From assembly GCF_034555935.1 (NCBI RefSeq), contig NZ_JAYDCJ010000003.1, forward strand, positions 2,232,001-2,296,000: DNA of 64,000 bases, read 5' to 3'. Numbering within the stretch: position 1 is the first letter of the stretch; the number at the start of each line of letters is the position of its first letter. The notes beneath the pieces are model-generated. The model saw only the letters and a list, made by a program, of their open reading frames with translations, was not told the origin of the DNA and did no database searches. The position numbers were made by a program, and so were the translations under genes. This document shows, in pieces, positions 40,229-50,779 of the stretch. The DNA comes from Marinobacter qingdaonensis. GTDB taxonomy: Bacteria; Pseudomonadota; Gammaproteobacteria; Pseudomonadales; Oleiphilaceae.

Positions 40229-40873
40229 TCAGGGAAGGGCCGACACCTGCGGGATACCGCCGAGAAACAGTGCCGTTGAGAAGCGGGTTGCCTGCAGGGC
40301 TTCCTGCGCGGCCTGCCCGGGATTTTCGTGGGCCCGGCGGGCGACCACCAGGCTCATTTCGTAGGCCACGCCAAAGAAAGCCGAGCACAGGAAGCCGTGG
40401 TCGAGCTCCGGCAATAGGCCACGGCGCATGGCCTCGCGCACGTCCTCCTCCAACGATCGCATGGTCAGGCCGAGCAGGTCGGCCCCGAACTGCTCCCGCA
40501 GGGCCCGGTCGTTGTGATGGGCCAGCTCATAGACCATGGGGTCACGGGCGGTGGCGGTGAACAGCGCCAGGTAGGCGGAGTGGATGAAGTCCTCGCTGGA
40601 ACCGGCGGCCCGCCGGTTTTGCGTCAGGCTGCGGTTGAGCTGGGTCAGGAAATCGCTCAGCAGGGCCGTGAAGATGTCCTGCTTGCTCGGGAAATAGTTA
40701 TAGAACGTGCCTGCGGCCAGGTCTGTGCGTCGGACAATGTCCCGGATGGTGGTGTTGTCGTAGCCCTGGTCCCGAAAGCATGCCCGGGCGGCGTCGAGGA
40801 TGGCGGTCCGGTTGCGGATGCGGTTGCGCTCGCGTTTGCCGGAGCCTGTCGGCGGCGTTCCTGAACTATCCAT
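40229..40873 (-). CDS. TetR-family transcriptional regulator
   Basis: Repressor-type regulator of 214 residues with an N-terminal helix-turn-helix (ILDAARACFRDQGYDNTTIR, IVRRTDLAAGTFYNYFPSKQ) and a C-terminal ligand-binding part. The start at 40873 is preceded by ACAGGA at good spacing; longer in-frame starts lack a site. Divergent from ttcA with a 71-base gap; no efflux or degradation gene adjacent, so the target is unknown. Confidence 0.88.
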   Translation of the reverse strand: MDSSGTPPTGSGKRERNRIRNRTAILDAARACFRDQGYDNTTIRDIVRRTDLAAGTFYNYFPSKQDIFTALLSDFLTQLNRSLTQNRRAAGSSEDFIHSAYLALFTATARDPMVYELAHHNDRALREQFGADLLGLTMRSLEEDVREAMRRGLLPELDHGFLCSAFFGVAYEMSLVVARRAHENPGQAAQEALQATRFSTALFLGGIPQVSALP

Positions 40874-40906
40874 GTTGCTATCCTGTCCCTGAATCCTTGT
40901 CATGCG

Positions 40907-40912
40907 TATAAT
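40907..40912 (+). promoter_or_regulatory. -10 element of ttcA
   Basis: TATAAT, a perfect -10 hexamer, 33 bases upstream of the ttcA start. No good -35 at the expected distance. Confidence 0.45.
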
Positions 40913-40944
40913 CCGTCGCTCATCAATCCATTGAACGTTGTGGT

Positions 40945-41859
40945 ATGCCCGAAGCAATGAGTGCCAGTCCCGAATCGTCCCAAACCGTCGATCTTGAGCG
41001 TCGACAGAAGCTGGAGCTGAACAAACTGCAGAAGCGCCTGCGCCGTGAGGTTGGGCAGGCCATTGCCGATTTCTCGATGATTGAAGCCGGCGACAAGGTC
41101 ATGTGCTGCCTCTCCGGCGGCAAGGATTCCTACGCCATGCTGGACATTCTGCTCAACCTGCAGAAAAGCGCCCCGGTGTCCTTTGAGCTGATCGCCGTGA
41201 ACCTGGATCAGAAGCAGCCCGGTTTTCCGGAAGAGGTGTTGCCTGAGTACCTGAAAGCCCTGGGTATCGAGTACCACATCATCGAGAAGGACACCTACAG
41301 CATTGTTAAGGAAAAGGTCCCGGAAGGGAAGACCACCTGTGGCCTGTGCTCGCGCCTGCGCCGTGGGATTCTCTACAATTTCGCCGAGGAACACGGGGTA
41401 ACCAAGATCGCCCTGGGGCACCACCGCGATGACTTGCTGGAAACCCTGTTCCTGAACATGTTCTACGGCGGCAAGCTCAAATCCATGCCACCGGTGCTGC
41501 ACAGCGACGACGGCCGCAACACCGTAATCCGCCCGTTGGCCTACAGCCGGGAAAAGGACATTGCCCGCTACGCCAGCCTGAGGGAGTTTCCGATCATTCC
41601 CTGTAACCTGTGCGGGTCCCAGGAAAACTTGCAGCGCCAGGTGATCAAGGACATGTTCCAGACCTGGGACAAACAGCATCCCGGCCGGCTCGAGACCATG
41701 TTCCGGGCCATGTGCAACGTCGAGCCGTCGCACCTGGCCGATACCGATCTGTACGATTTCCGCGCGGGCGAGCGTCTGGGTGGCAAACGCCAGGCGGTGC
41801 AGACTGCCGATCCGGCACCCGAGCAGGACTACGGCCGGCTGGACGTTCTGAACCTCTAG
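40945..41859 (+). CDS. ttcA: tRNA 2-thiocytidine(32) synthetase TtcA
   Basis: ATP-dependent enzyme that thiolates cytidine 32 of certain tRNAs, using a [4Fe-4S] cluster. 304 residues. PP-loop [10 protein letters not shown], cysteine pair [12 protein letters not shown] and the third ligand region [11 protein letters not shown] are all present, as are [20 protein letters not shown]. Full length. Between the TetR gene and the cbb3 assembly genes; ttcA often neighbours fnr/cco genes in gammaproteobacteria. Confidence 0.96.
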   Translation: MPEAMSASPESSQTVDLERRQKLELNKLQKRLRREVGQAIADFSMIEAGDKVMCCLSGGKDSYAMLDILLNLQKSAPVSFELIAVNLDQKQPGFPEEVLPEYLKALGIEYHIIEKDTYSIVKEKVPEGKTTCGLCSRLRRGILYNFAEEHGVTKIALGHHRDDLLETLFLNMFYGGKLKSMPPVLHSDDGRNTVIRPLAYSREKDIARYASLREFPIIPCNLCGSQENLQRQVIKDMFQTWDKQHPGRLETMFRAMCNVEPSHLADTDLYDFRAGERLGGKRQAVQTADPAPEQDYGRLDVLNL

Positions 41860-41887
41860 CGCGGCCGCGCCGGCGCCCCTGGCCGGC

Positions 41888-42577
41888 CTAGTGCCCGATC
41901 AGGCCCAGCCAGGGCAGGGTCCACAGACCGAACAGAATCAACAGGCCGCCGGCGGCCTTGCGGAACCAGGACTGCCCACGCAGTGCCTGGATCTGGCTGG
42001 CGGCGAAGCCGGTTGCCAGCATGGACGGCAGGGTGCCCAGCCCGAAACTCACCATGGTCAGCGCCGCCGATCCGACGGTGGGCTGCAGGGCCGCCCACCC
42101 CAGGGTGCTGTAGATCAAACCACACGGCAGCCAACCCCACAGCATGCCCAGGGCCAGTGCCTGGCCCGGTCCCTGCACGGGCAGAAAGCGCCGGGTCAGG
42201 GGCGACAGTCGTTGCCAGACCGGGGCGCCGACCCGCTCAATGTAGCGAATGCCCTGCCACCATTGCCCCATCGACAGCCCCATGATGATCAGCAGCACGC
42301 CCGCCAGGGTGCGCAGGATGGGCCCGAGCTCTGCCCATTGATTGACCGCGGTCGTGCTCAACAAGGCAATCAGCGCGGCAATCAGGGCGTAGCTGGCAAT
42401 GCGACCGGCGTTGAAGGCCAGCAGCATCGTGGTCTGGCGCACGCGAAATCCACTGCCCACGGGCAGCGCCATCGACAGCGAGGCGCTGATGCCGCCGCAC
42501 ATGCCAAGGCAATGGGTGCTGCCCAACAGGCCGATCAGGAAGGCGCTGGGGTAACTCAGGTAGAGGTCCGGACTCAT
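41888..42577 (-). CDS. TauE/SafE-type (UreH-like) membrane protein of cbb3 cluster
   Basis: 229 residues with about six hydrophobic segments. Starts LYLSYPSAFLIGLLGSTHCL then GMCGGI, the His/Cys motif of the UreH-like/TauE group commonly found after ccoS. A role in metal or sulfur handling for oxidase assembly is suspected from context only. Its ATG overlaps the ccoS stop (ATGA), so it is co-translated with the cco assembly genes. Confidence 0.8.
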   Translation of the reverse strand: MSPDLYLSYPSAFLIGLLGSTHCLGMCGGISASLSMALPVGSGFRVRQTTMLLAFNAGRIASYALIAALIALLSTTAVNQWAELGPILRTLAGVLLIIMGLSMGQWWQGIRYIERVGAPVWQRLSPLTRRFLPVQGPGQALALGMLWGWLPCGLIYSTLGWAALQPTVGSAALTMVSFGLGTLPSMLATGFAASQIQALRGQSWFRKAAGGLLILFGLWTLPWLGLIGH

Positions 42578-42828
42578 TGGCGGGGCGGGTGATCCTGCTC
42601 GGACTCCGACCCGGAAGCGGAGGTGTCTGACTCGTCAGCTGCGGGGCCCGGTTGGCGATCGGTGCGGGCCTCGTCCGGAATCATGTCCTTGTCGTCGTCG
42701 TACAGGATCCGGTGGGCCGGGCCCTCCAGGTCATCGTACTGGCCATTCTTGACCGCCCAGGAAAACAGGACGATGCCCAGGGCCACGACGATCAGCACCA
42801 ACGGGACCAGAATCATCACGATTTGCAC
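42574..42828 (-). CDS. ccoS: cbb3 oxidase assembly protein CcoS
   Basis: 84 residues, one N-terminal membrane helix (VMILVPLVLIVVALGIVLFS) followed by WAVKNGQYDDLEGPAHRILYD, the conserved CcoS motif (QFDDLExPAxRIL). Required for heme/copper insertion into CcoN in known systems. GTG start at 42828 with GAGG upstream. The C-terminal 30 residues are acidic and of low complexity. Confidence 0.93.
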   Translation of the reverse strand: MQIVMILVPLVLIVVALGIVLFSWAVKNGQYDDLEGPAHRILYDDDKDMIPDEARTDRQPGPAADESDTSASGSESEQDHPPRQ

Positions 42829-42864
42829 GACAGAACCTCATGAAAAACACGTCAGTTTAAGGTA

Positions 42865-45318
42865 TCAGGACACGGCTTCTGCGCCAACCGCGGGTTTGTG
42901 CGGATGCCGCGGCTCGGTCGGGGCCCGGCCCAGCCTCAAGGCGTTCAGCACCACGATGAGCGAGCTGAGGGACATGCCGATGGCAGCAAGCCATGGTGGT
43001 ACCAGGCCGGCGGCGGCAAGGGGCAGGGCGCAGAGGTTGTAGACCAGGGCCCAGACCAGGTTCTGGCGGATGACCTTCCGGGTCTGGCGACTGGCTTTCA
43101 GCGCCTCGACCAGCTGCGCCAGCTGCCCGTTGAGCAGGACCGCATCGGCGTGCAACTGCGTCAGGTCGGCGGCGGAGCCCATGGCCACCGAGATGCCGGC
43201 GCCTGCCATGGAGGGAAGGTCGTTCAGGCCATCGCCCACCATCATCACCTGGCGGCCTTCGTCGCCGAGTCGTTGCAGCACCGCCAGTTTGTCCTCGGGC
43301 GAGGCCCGATCGATGGCCTCGTCGATGCCCAGGGTTCGGGCGATGTGGTCGACGTGCCCGGAGCGGTCGCCGCTGAGCAGCAGGGTGCGGATGCCAAGTT
43401 GCCGCAGCGCGTCGATGGCGGCGGCGGCGTCTGGACGGGGCTCGTCGTCCAGACGGAAACAGGCCAGCCATTCGGTGTCGCTGGCGAGCCAGATCTCCAT
43501 GCCGGCGTGCTTGGCGCCGGCGGCCGGGGCCGGCGTGCCCGTGTGTTGTTCAACAAAGTCTCGGTGCCCGATGTAGAGCCTGTGCCCGCCAAACTCGCCG
43601 GACAGCCCGCCTCCCAGGTGGTTTTCGACCCCCGATACCACCTCGGCGCGCCGATGATGGAAGACCCGGGCAACCGGGTGCTCGGAGTACTGCTCCAGAC
43701 CCGCGGCCAGGGCCAGGCAGGTGCTCCGGTCCTGGCTGCCCACCACCGTGCAGTCCACCAGGCTCAATTCGCCCCGGGTCAGGGTCCCGGTCTTGTCGAA
43801 AATCACCGTATCAATGGTGTTCATGGATTCCAGGGTGTGGCCGCGCGTGGGCAGGAACCCAAGACGACGCAGCCGGACCGTGGCCGCGGTGATGGCGGTC
43901 GGAGTCGCCAGCGACAGGGCGCAGGGGCAGGTAACCACCAGCACCGACAGGGTAATGTCGAAGGCGTTGTCGGCACCGGCCAGCCACCAACCGAGCCAGA
44001 CGATGGGCGCCAGGATCAGGACCCGGGCCACGAACTTGCCGGCCATCCGGTCCGCCATCAGCGCCGCCGGCGGCTTCTCGGCCTGAACCCGGTCCAAGAT
44101 GCGCATGATGCCGGAAAGCCGGGTCTGGGAACCGGCCTTCAGCACTTTTACATCCAGCGGGTTCTCGCCGTTGATGCTGCCGGCGTGGACCCGATCCCCG
44201 GGCACCCGGGTCTCCGGCAGGTATTCGCCGGTCAGGGCCGCCTCGTTCAGGGTGGACTGGCCGGAGGCGATTTCCCCGTCCACCGGCAGGGTCTCGCCGG
44301 GCCGAATGCGAATGACGTCGCCGGGTTGCACCGAATGGGTGGGCACCACTTCGACCTGCTGGTTTTGGACCCGGCTTGCCACGTTCGGCTGGTAACCGGC
44401 CAGGGCGTTGCCGGTCAGCCCGGCCCGGAACCGGGCCTGGACCTCGATGTACCGGCCCAGCAGCAGGAAAAAGGTGAACATGCACACGGATTCGAAGTAC
44501 ACCTCTTCGCCGCCAACGGCGGTGACCCAGGCCGAGGCCAGGTAGGCCAGGCCGATGGCGATGGCCACTGGCACGTCCATGGTCAGGTGCCGGGACTGCA
44601 GGTCCCTCAGGGCATTGCTGAAAAACGGCCGGGCGCTGTAGAACACCACCGGCGTGGCGATCAGCAGGCTGAACCAGCGGAAGAAGCTGACAAACTCCGG
44701 GGACAGGTCGTTGACCATCTCAAAATACAGCGGGAACGCCAGCATCATGCTCTGGAACGAGCCGATACCGGCAAGCACCAGTCGAATCAGCATCGAGCGG
44801 TGCTCGGCCCGCAAGGCCTGTTCGGCCTCGTCGGGCTGATAGGGGCGGGCGCTGTAGCCCAGTTCGTGGATGGCGATCAGCAGATCGCTCAGTTTGACCT
44901 GGTCCTGGGCCCAGACCAGGCGCGCCCGCTGGGTGGTGTGATTGACGGTAAAGCCCAGCACACCGGGGCGCAGTTTCAGGTGATTCTCCAGCAGCCAGAT
45001 ACAGGCGGCGCAGGTGATGCCGCCAATCAGCAGTTGCGCCTCCTGGCCGCCCTGGACCGGCGATACGAAGGCCTGTTGGGCCAGCGGGTGATCCAGTTCC
45101 CGGATCCGTTCCAGCTCCGAATCGGACAGCCTGCGGGGGGTTACCGCCGGTTCCGTCCGGAACTGGTAGAACCCGGTCAGGCCTTCCCGATGAATGGTCT
45201 CGCACACCGCCTTGCAGCCCTGGCAACAAAAACGACGGGGCTGCCCATCCAGCTCCAGGGTAATGGCCGGCTGGTCTGCGGCGGGTTCACCGCAGTGGAA
45301 GCACGCCAGGGTTGTCAC
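42865..45318 (-). CDS. ccoI: Copper-transporting P-type ATPase for cbb3 oxidase (CcoI/FixI)
   Basis: Copper exporter that supplies CuB to the oxidase; 817 residues. N-terminal ACFHCGEPA and CCQGCKAVCE region, heavy-metal domain with GGITCAACIWLLE, the CPC metal site in TCPCALSLATPTAIT, phosphorylation site DKTGTLTRGE, and hinge GDGLNDLPSMAGAGISVAMG. The GTG start at 45318 overlaps the ccoH stop (GTGA), which marks coupling; the longer in-frame ATG upstream would overlap ccoH by 75 bases. Confidence 0.95.
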   Translation of the reverse strand: MTTLACFHCGEPAADQPAITLELDGQPRRFCCQGCKAVCETIHREGLTGFYQFRTEPAVTPRRLSDSELERIRELDHPLAQQAFVSPVQGGQEAQLLIGGITCAACIWLLENHLKLRPGVLGFTVNHTTQRARLVWAQDQVKLSDLLIAIHELGYSARPYQPDEAEQALRAEHRSMLIRLVLAGIGSFQSMMLAFPLYFEMVNDLSPEFVSFFRWFSLLIATPVVFYSARPFFSNALRDLQSRHLTMDVPVAIAIGLAYLASAWVTAVGGEEVYFESVCMFTFFLLLGRYIEVQARFRAGLTGNALAGYQPNVASRVQNQQVEVVPTHSVQPGDVIRIRPGETLPVDGEIASGQSTLNEAALTGEYLPETRVPGDRVHAGSINGENPLDVKVLKAGSQTRLSGIMRILDRVQAEKPPAALMADRMAGKFVARVLILAPIVWLGWWLAGADNAFDITLSVLVVTCPCALSLATPTAITAATVRLRRLGFLPTRGHTLESMNTIDTVIFDKTGTLTRGELSLVDCTVVGSQDRSTCLALAAGLEQYSEHPVARVFHHRRAEVVSGVENHLGGGLSGEFGGHRLYIGHRDFVEQHTGTPAPAAGAKHAGMEIWLASDTEWLACFRLDDEPRPDAAAAIDALRQLGIRTLLLSGDRSGHVDHIARTLGIDEAIDRASPEDKLAVLQRLGDEGRQVMMVGDGLNDLPSMAGAGISVAMGSAADLTQLHADAVLLNGQLAQLVEALKASRQTRKVIRQNLVWALVYNLCALPLAAAGLVPPWLAAIGMSLSSLIVVLNALRLGRAPTEPRHPHKPAVGAEAVS

Positions 45319-45830
45319 CCTTGGGCGGCGCCTTCTGAACTGACGGTGAGGCCGTTCTCGGCCGGCAGCCAGGCCTCGCCTTTCAGCCGCCAATCGTTGT
45401 CGGGGCCGCGCAGGTCGTAGTACCAGCGGCCGTCCAGGTCCTCCAGCAGCTTGCCGCTGTAGGTGCCGTCGCCGGTGCGCTGGAACTGGATGGTACGGTC
45501 CCGGTCCGCCAGGGTCGGATGGAACAGGTTCAGTACCAGGTAGGGGTAGTTGCTCGGGCCGTCGTCGGTGCTTACCTCGAGGGCAATGGCACGGTCAACG
45601 AAGCGCATCTCGGCGACCAGGCCCAGGTCGGCGGCCTTCTGGTCGCGGGCGATGTTCATGTTGATGCCGCGCCCCTCCTTGGAATAGTCATCGGTGACCA
45701 TGGTGTCATCGAGGTTGGAGGCGACGATGATCATCACCGTGCACCAGGCGATGGCGGCAAGCGGGAAAATGGTCAGGAACCAGAACCAGGGTTGCCGGTA
45801 CCAGGGAGCGATGGGGGTTTTCTCGGTCAT
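45315..45830 (-). CDS. ccoH: cbb3 oxidase assembly protein CcoH (FixH family)
   Basis: 171 residues from the ATG at 45830 (MTEKTPIAPWYRQPWFWFLT); another ATG three codons earlier is possible. One membrane helix (FLTIFPLAAIAWCTVMIIVA) then a periplasmic domain with TDDYSKEGRGINMNIARDQK, typical of FixH. It interacts with the oxidase during assembly in studied bacteria. Located between ccoG and ccoI as usual. Confidence 0.9.
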   Translation of the reverse strand: MTEKTPIAPWYRQPWFWFLTIFPLAAIAWCTVMIIVASNLDDTMVTDDYSKEGRGINMNIARDQKAADLGLVAEMRFVDRAIALEVSTDDGPSNYPYLVLNLFHPTLADRDRTIQFQRTGDGTYSGKLLEDLDGRWYYDLRGPDNDWRLKGEAWLPAENGLTVSSEGAAQG

Positions 45831-45876
45831 ATCAGTCATTCTCGTTAACACAGGGTGGGCCGCGGCGCCGTCAGGA

Positions 45877-47304
45877 TCAGCGCGTTGGACCGACAAATCG
45901 GCTTTCAGTTTCAAGGATCAGGGTTTCGTCGGTGTCCGAGCGGGCCCGGAAGAAGATCTCGTTGTTGGACTGGGTGAGCACGTCCGGGGCGACATCGACC
46001 ACCGTGGGCAATGAGCGGTTTTCGCCACTCTGCACGGTCACCGAGGTATCGGTCAGGATACGGATCCCGTCCAGGCCTTCCACCGACAGGCTGAAGGTCT
46101 GCGGCACTTCGGTCATGTTGGCGATCTTCAGGGTGTAGGAGTTCTCCACCCGGCCTTCACCATTGAAGCTGAACAGCGCCCCCCGATCCCGCAGCGCGTC
46201 CATCTGACCCGGGACCCGGGTGGCGATGGTGAACACGATGGCCGCCAGCATCAGCCCCAGCACCGCGCCGTAGCCAAAGGTGCGGGGGCGCATCAGTTTG
46301 GAGCTTTTGCCTTCCAGCTCGTTTTCCGTGGTGTAGCGGATCAGCCCTCGCGGGTAGTCCATCTTGTCCATGATCTCGTCGCAGGCGTCGATGCACAGGG
46401 CACAGCCAATGCACTCGTACTGCAGCCCGTCGCGGATGTCGATCCCGGTCGGGCAGACCTGCACGCACTGGCCGCAGTCAATACAGTCGCCCAGCCCGGC
46501 TTCGGCCGGATCCACGCCTTTCTTGCGGCCACCCCGAGGCTCACCCCGATTGGGGTCGTAGGACACCACCCGAGTGTCCGGATCGAACATCACCGACTGG
46601 AAGCGGGCGTAGGGGCACATGTACAGGCACACCTGTTCGCGCATCCAGCCGGCGTTCAGGTAGGTGGCGGCGGTGAAGAACACCACCCAGAAGTAAGCCC
46701 AGCCGTTGGCCTGCAGGGTGAACAGATCGGTGATCAGTTCGCGAATGGGGTAAAAGTAGCCGACGAAGGTCAGGCCGGTGGCCAGGGCAATGAGCAGCCA
46801 GACCGTATGCTTGGCGGATTTTTTCAGGATCTTGGTGCCCGAGCGCGGTGCCTTGTCCAGCTTCATGCGCTGGTTGCGGCTGCCCTCGATGCGCTCCTCG
46901 ACCCACATGAAGATGAAGGTCCAGACCGTCTGGGGGCAGGTGTAACCGCACCAGACTCGGCCGAACAGGGTGGTGATGAAGAACAGTCCGAACGCGGCGA
47001 TGATCAGCATCCCCGACAGCAGAATAAAATCCTTGGGGTAGAAAGTGATGCCGTAGAGGTGAAATTCCCGGGCCGGCAGATCGAACAGGATCAGGGGCTG
47101 GCCATCCAGGGTCAGCCAGACAAACAGGAAGTACATGCCCATGAGCAGCAGCAGGCTGACGTTACGGATACGCTGGAAGAAGCCTTTCACTTCCTTGACG
47201 TAGATTTTCTTGCGGCTGGCGTAAAGCTCGACGGTTCTGGGCTGGTTATTATTGGAGGGCTCAGAGGACGGGTCGATCTGCTTGACCGGAATCTCACTGC
47301 TCAT
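45877..47304 (-). CDS. ccoG: cbb3 accessory ferredoxin-like membrane protein CcoG
   Basis: 475 residues. Several membrane segments (LLLMGMYFLFVWLTL; FFITTLFGRVWCGYTCPQTV), two 4Fe-4S motifs (CIDCGQCVQVCPTGI and CIGCALCIDACD) and a C-terminal periplasmic immunoglobulin-like part. CcoG acts as a cupric reductase that feeds CcoI. Start ATG 47304 follows GGGAGG; the frame is open ten codons further up without a site. Confidence 0.94.
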   Translation of the reverse strand: MSSEIPVKQIDPSSEPSNNNQPRTVELYASRKKIYVKEVKGFFQRIRNVSLLLLMGMYFLFVWLTLDGQPLILFDLPAREFHLYGITFYPKDFILLSGMLIIAAFGLFFITTLFGRVWCGYTCPQTVWTFIFMWVEERIEGSRNQRMKLDKAPRSGTKILKKSAKHTVWLLIALATGLTFVGYFYPIRELITDLFTLQANGWAYFWVVFFTAATYLNAGWMREQVCLYMCPYARFQSVMFDPDTRVVSYDPNRGEPRGGRKKGVDPAEAGLGDCIDCGQCVQVCPTGIDIRDGLQYECIGCALCIDACDEIMDKMDYPRGLIRYTTENELEGKSSKLMRPRTFGYGAVLGLMLAAIVFTIATRVPGQMDALRDRGALFSFNGEGRVENSYTLKIANMTEVPQTFSLSVEGLDGIRILTDTSVTVQSGENRSLPTVVDVAPDVLTQSNNEIFFRARSDTDETLILETESRFVGPTR

Positions 47305-47368
47305 CGAAACCTCCCGATGACGGATGGAGCGCAACGCGGGCCCGGAGGGTCTGCTGATCTTCTCTAGG

Positions 47369-47390
47369 CTGTACCCGGAGCCGGGTACAG
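47369..47390. other. Perfect palindrome between ccoP and ccoG
   Basis: CTGTACCCGG-AG-CCGGGTACAG, two 10-base arms with a 2-base centre. The tiny centre makes it a poor RNA hairpin and a better protein site, but no known motif matches. Confidence 0.5.
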
Positions 47391-47393
47391 GCT

Positions 47394-47429
47394 GGAAAAG
47401 ACCGGGCCGGAGCGGCTGCTCCGGCCGGT
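47394..47429 (-). terminator. Terminator after ccoNOQP
   Basis: On the minus strand: CCGGCCGGAGC, loop AGCC, GCTCCGGCCCGG, then TCTTTTCC. An 11-bp stem with a bulged base and a T-rich tail just after the ccoP stop; it separates the structural operon from ccoGHIS, probably with partial read-through. Confidence 0.65.
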
Positions 47430-47433
47430 TGTC

Positions 47434-48324
47434 TTAGTTGGACAGGCTGTACACGTAGGCAGCGAGAATCTGGATCTGGTCGTCGGTCAGACGGCCGCCC
47501 TGGGCGGGCATCTGGTTCTGGCGGCCATACAACACAGTCTCCTTGATCCACTCATAGGTGGAGCCGTAGAGCCAGATGTTGTCGGTCAGATTCGGTGCAC
47601 CCACCGCCTGATTGCCCTTGCCGTCGGCACCGTGACAGGCGGCGCAACCCTGGGCGAAGACCTCGGCGCCGGCTTCGGCGGCTTCGGCGTCCTTTTCGCG
47701 ACCGCTGTAGCTGAGCACGAAATTCACCACCTGGTCGACCTGCTCGTTGGTCATGTTGGGCATGACGCCCTTGGCCGGCATCGCGCCCTGGCGACCGTTG
47801 TGCAGGGTTTCCAGAATGTCGTCCGGGGTGCCGCCGTACAGCCAGTCGTCGTCGGTCAGGTTGGGGAAGCCGACCTGGCCGCGCGCGGCGGAACCGTGGC
47901 AGACCTGGCAGTTGTTGGCGTACAGACGCTGGCCCATCTTCAGGGCTTCGTCGTTCTCGGCCAGTTCAGCGACCGGAGTGTTGCCGAACTGGGCGTAGAT
48001 CTCGCCATAGCGCTCTTCAGCGTCCGCCATCTCGGCTTCCCACTGGTTGGTCGAGGTCCAGCCGAGGATGCCCTTGAAGTTGCCCAGGCCCGGGTAGAGC
48101 ACCAGGTAACCCAGTGCGAACACACAGGTCGCCAGGAACAGGTAGTACCACCACTTGGGCATGGGGTTGTCGTATTCTTCGATACCATCGAAGGAGTGGC
48201 CTGTGGTGCGGTCAGTCTCGGTATCGGTGGTCTGACTCTTACGGGTCGCCCACAAGAGCCACGCGCAACCGAAAATGGTACCGAGCACGATCACGCTGAT
48301 CCAGAGGCTCCAAAAGGTACTCAT
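47434..48324 (-). CDS. ccoP: cbb3 oxidase diheme subunit CcoP
   Basis: 296 residues. N-terminal membrane helices (SLWISVIVLGTIFGCAWLLW; WWYYLFLATCVFALGYLVLY) and two cytochrome c domains with heme sites CQVCH and CAACH, each followed by a later Met ligand (AMPAKGVMPNM and NQMPAQGG regions). Two N-terminal helices mark the long form of CcoP. Start overlaps ccoQ stop (ATGA). Passes electrons from soluble cytochromes to CcoO/CcoN. Confidence 0.96.
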   Translation of the reverse strand: MSTFWSLWISVIVLGTIFGCAWLLWATRKSQTTDTETDRTTGHSFDGIEEYDNPMPKWWYYLFLATCVFALGYLVLYPGLGNFKGILGWTSTNQWEAEMADAEERYGEIYAQFGNTPVAELAENDEALKMGQRLYANNCQVCHGSAARGQVGFPNLTDDDWLYGGTPDDILETLHNGRQGAMPAKGVMPNMTNEQVDQVVNFVLSYSGREKDAEAAEAGAEVFAQGCAACHGADGKGNQAVGAPNLTDNIWLYGSTYEWIKETVLYGRQNQMPAQGGRLTDDQIQILAAYVYSLSN

Positions 48325-48506
48325 TGCTTTTTCTCCGTTTTTTCCTGTTCGAGAGTACGCTTTTCGACATCGTCATCATCGAACGGCAGGTGAGCTGCCT
48401 CATCGTTGGCCTTCTTGCGGTGGGCGCTGTAGGCCCACCACACGATGCCCAAGAATGCGATCATGACCAGAAGGGTTTGGATGCCGCGTAACTCGTTCAT
48501 ATCCAT
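48321..48506 (-). CDS. ccoQ: cbb3 oxidase small subunit CcoQ
   Basis: 61 residues, one membrane helix (RGIQTLLVMIAFLGIVWWAY) then a charged tail. The ATG at 48506 is preceded by GGTGA; a GTG three codons earlier overlaps the ccoO stop. Usual position between ccoO and ccoP. Confidence 0.9.
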   Translation of the reverse strand: MDMNELRGIQTLLVMIAFLGIVWWAYSAHRKKANDEAAHLPFDDDDVEKRTLEQEKTEKKQ

Positions 48507-48511
48507 CGGGA

Positions 48512-49120
48512 TCACCGCTTGTCTGAAATCACAGTACCCAGTTGTTGCAGGTACGCGACCAGAGCCTCGATTTCGAATTTGCCTTCAACCTCAGACGCCG
48601 CGCTGGCGATCTGCTCGTCGCTGTAGGGCACACCCAGGGCCTGCAGTGTTTCCATCTTGTCGGCGGTCTTGGTGTGATCTACCCGATCTTCAAACAGCCA
48701 CGGGAATGCCGGCATGTTGGATTCCGGCACCACGCTGCGCGGGTCGTACAGGTGTTGGCGCTGCCAGGCGTCGGAATAACGGCCGCCCACGCGGGCGAGA
48801 TCCGGTCCGGTACGCTTGGAACCCCACAGGAACGGACGGTCGTACACGAACTCTCCGGCCACCGAGTAGTGGCCGTAACGCTCGGTTTCCGCCCGGAACG
48901 GACGAATCTGCTGGGTGTGACACACGTGGCAGCCTTCGCGGATGTAGATGTCCCGGCCTTCCAGTTCAAGGGCGGAGTAGGGCTCCAGGCCCTCCACCGG
49001 CTCGTTGGTCTCCTGGAGGAAGAACAGGGGAACCACTTCAACCAGGAAGCCGCCACTGATGGTAAAGATGATCAGGATGATCATCAGGCCCAGGTTCTTT
49101 TCGACAATTTCGTGTTTCAT
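48512..49120 (-). CDS. ccoO: cbb3 oxidase monoheme subunit CcoO
   Basis: 202 residues. N-terminal membrane anchor ([20 protein letters not shown]), heme site [13 protein letters not shown], and conserved [40 protein letters not shown]. Sixteen bases after ccoN. Confidence 0.96.
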   Translation of the reverse strand: MKHEIVEKNLGLMIILIIFTISGGFLVEVVPLFFLQETNEPVEGLEPYSALELEGRDIYIREGCHVCHTQQIRPFRAETERYGHYSVAGEFVYDRPFLWGSKRTGPDLARVGGRYSDAWQRQHLYDPRSVVPESNMPAFPWLFEDRVDHTKTADKMETLQALGVPYSDEQIASAASEVEGKFEIEALVAYLQQLGTVISDKR

Positions 49121-49135
49121 TTGGTCTCTCTCCCC

Positions 49136-50566
<1,431 letters not shown>

Positions 50567-50637
50567 AGCCTTACCAATGGGTTTCGAGTGATAAAATTAT
50601 GCGGGCGCAAGTATGGAGAAAGCATGAGCGCTTTGCA

Positions 50638-50651
50638 ATGACTCAGGTCAA
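50638..50651 (-). promoter_or_regulatory. FNR/ANR-like box upstream of ccoN
   Basis: ATGACTCAGGTCAA fits the FNR-type palindrome TTGAC-N4-GTCAA with one end base changed. Placed at -41.5 it would start transcription near 50603, about 37 bases before ccoN. The region serves ccoN (minus) and the hydrolase gene (plus). Confidence 0.5.
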
Positions 50652-50779
50652 CTCCCGAATCCCGCCAAATGCGCCGAAATCAGCAACCTGGCAAGCTTGC
50701 TTCAGTAGCTGATGGGAAGTTTCAGAGTGGGGTAGTACCCTCTGGCTGACCTTTAATAATAGACGCGAAAATCGAGAAG

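Noticed and set aside
40911..40935. FNR-type box upstream of ttcA (ATCAATCCATTGA)
   Set aside because: The halves are in the wrong order relative to TTGAT-N4-ATCAA.
42898..45420. 840-codon open frame on the plus strand
   Set aside because: It lies entirely antisense to ccoI, which has all P-type ATPase motifs. The antisense protein is Gly/Gln/His-rich without motifs, as expected from G+C-rich third positions.
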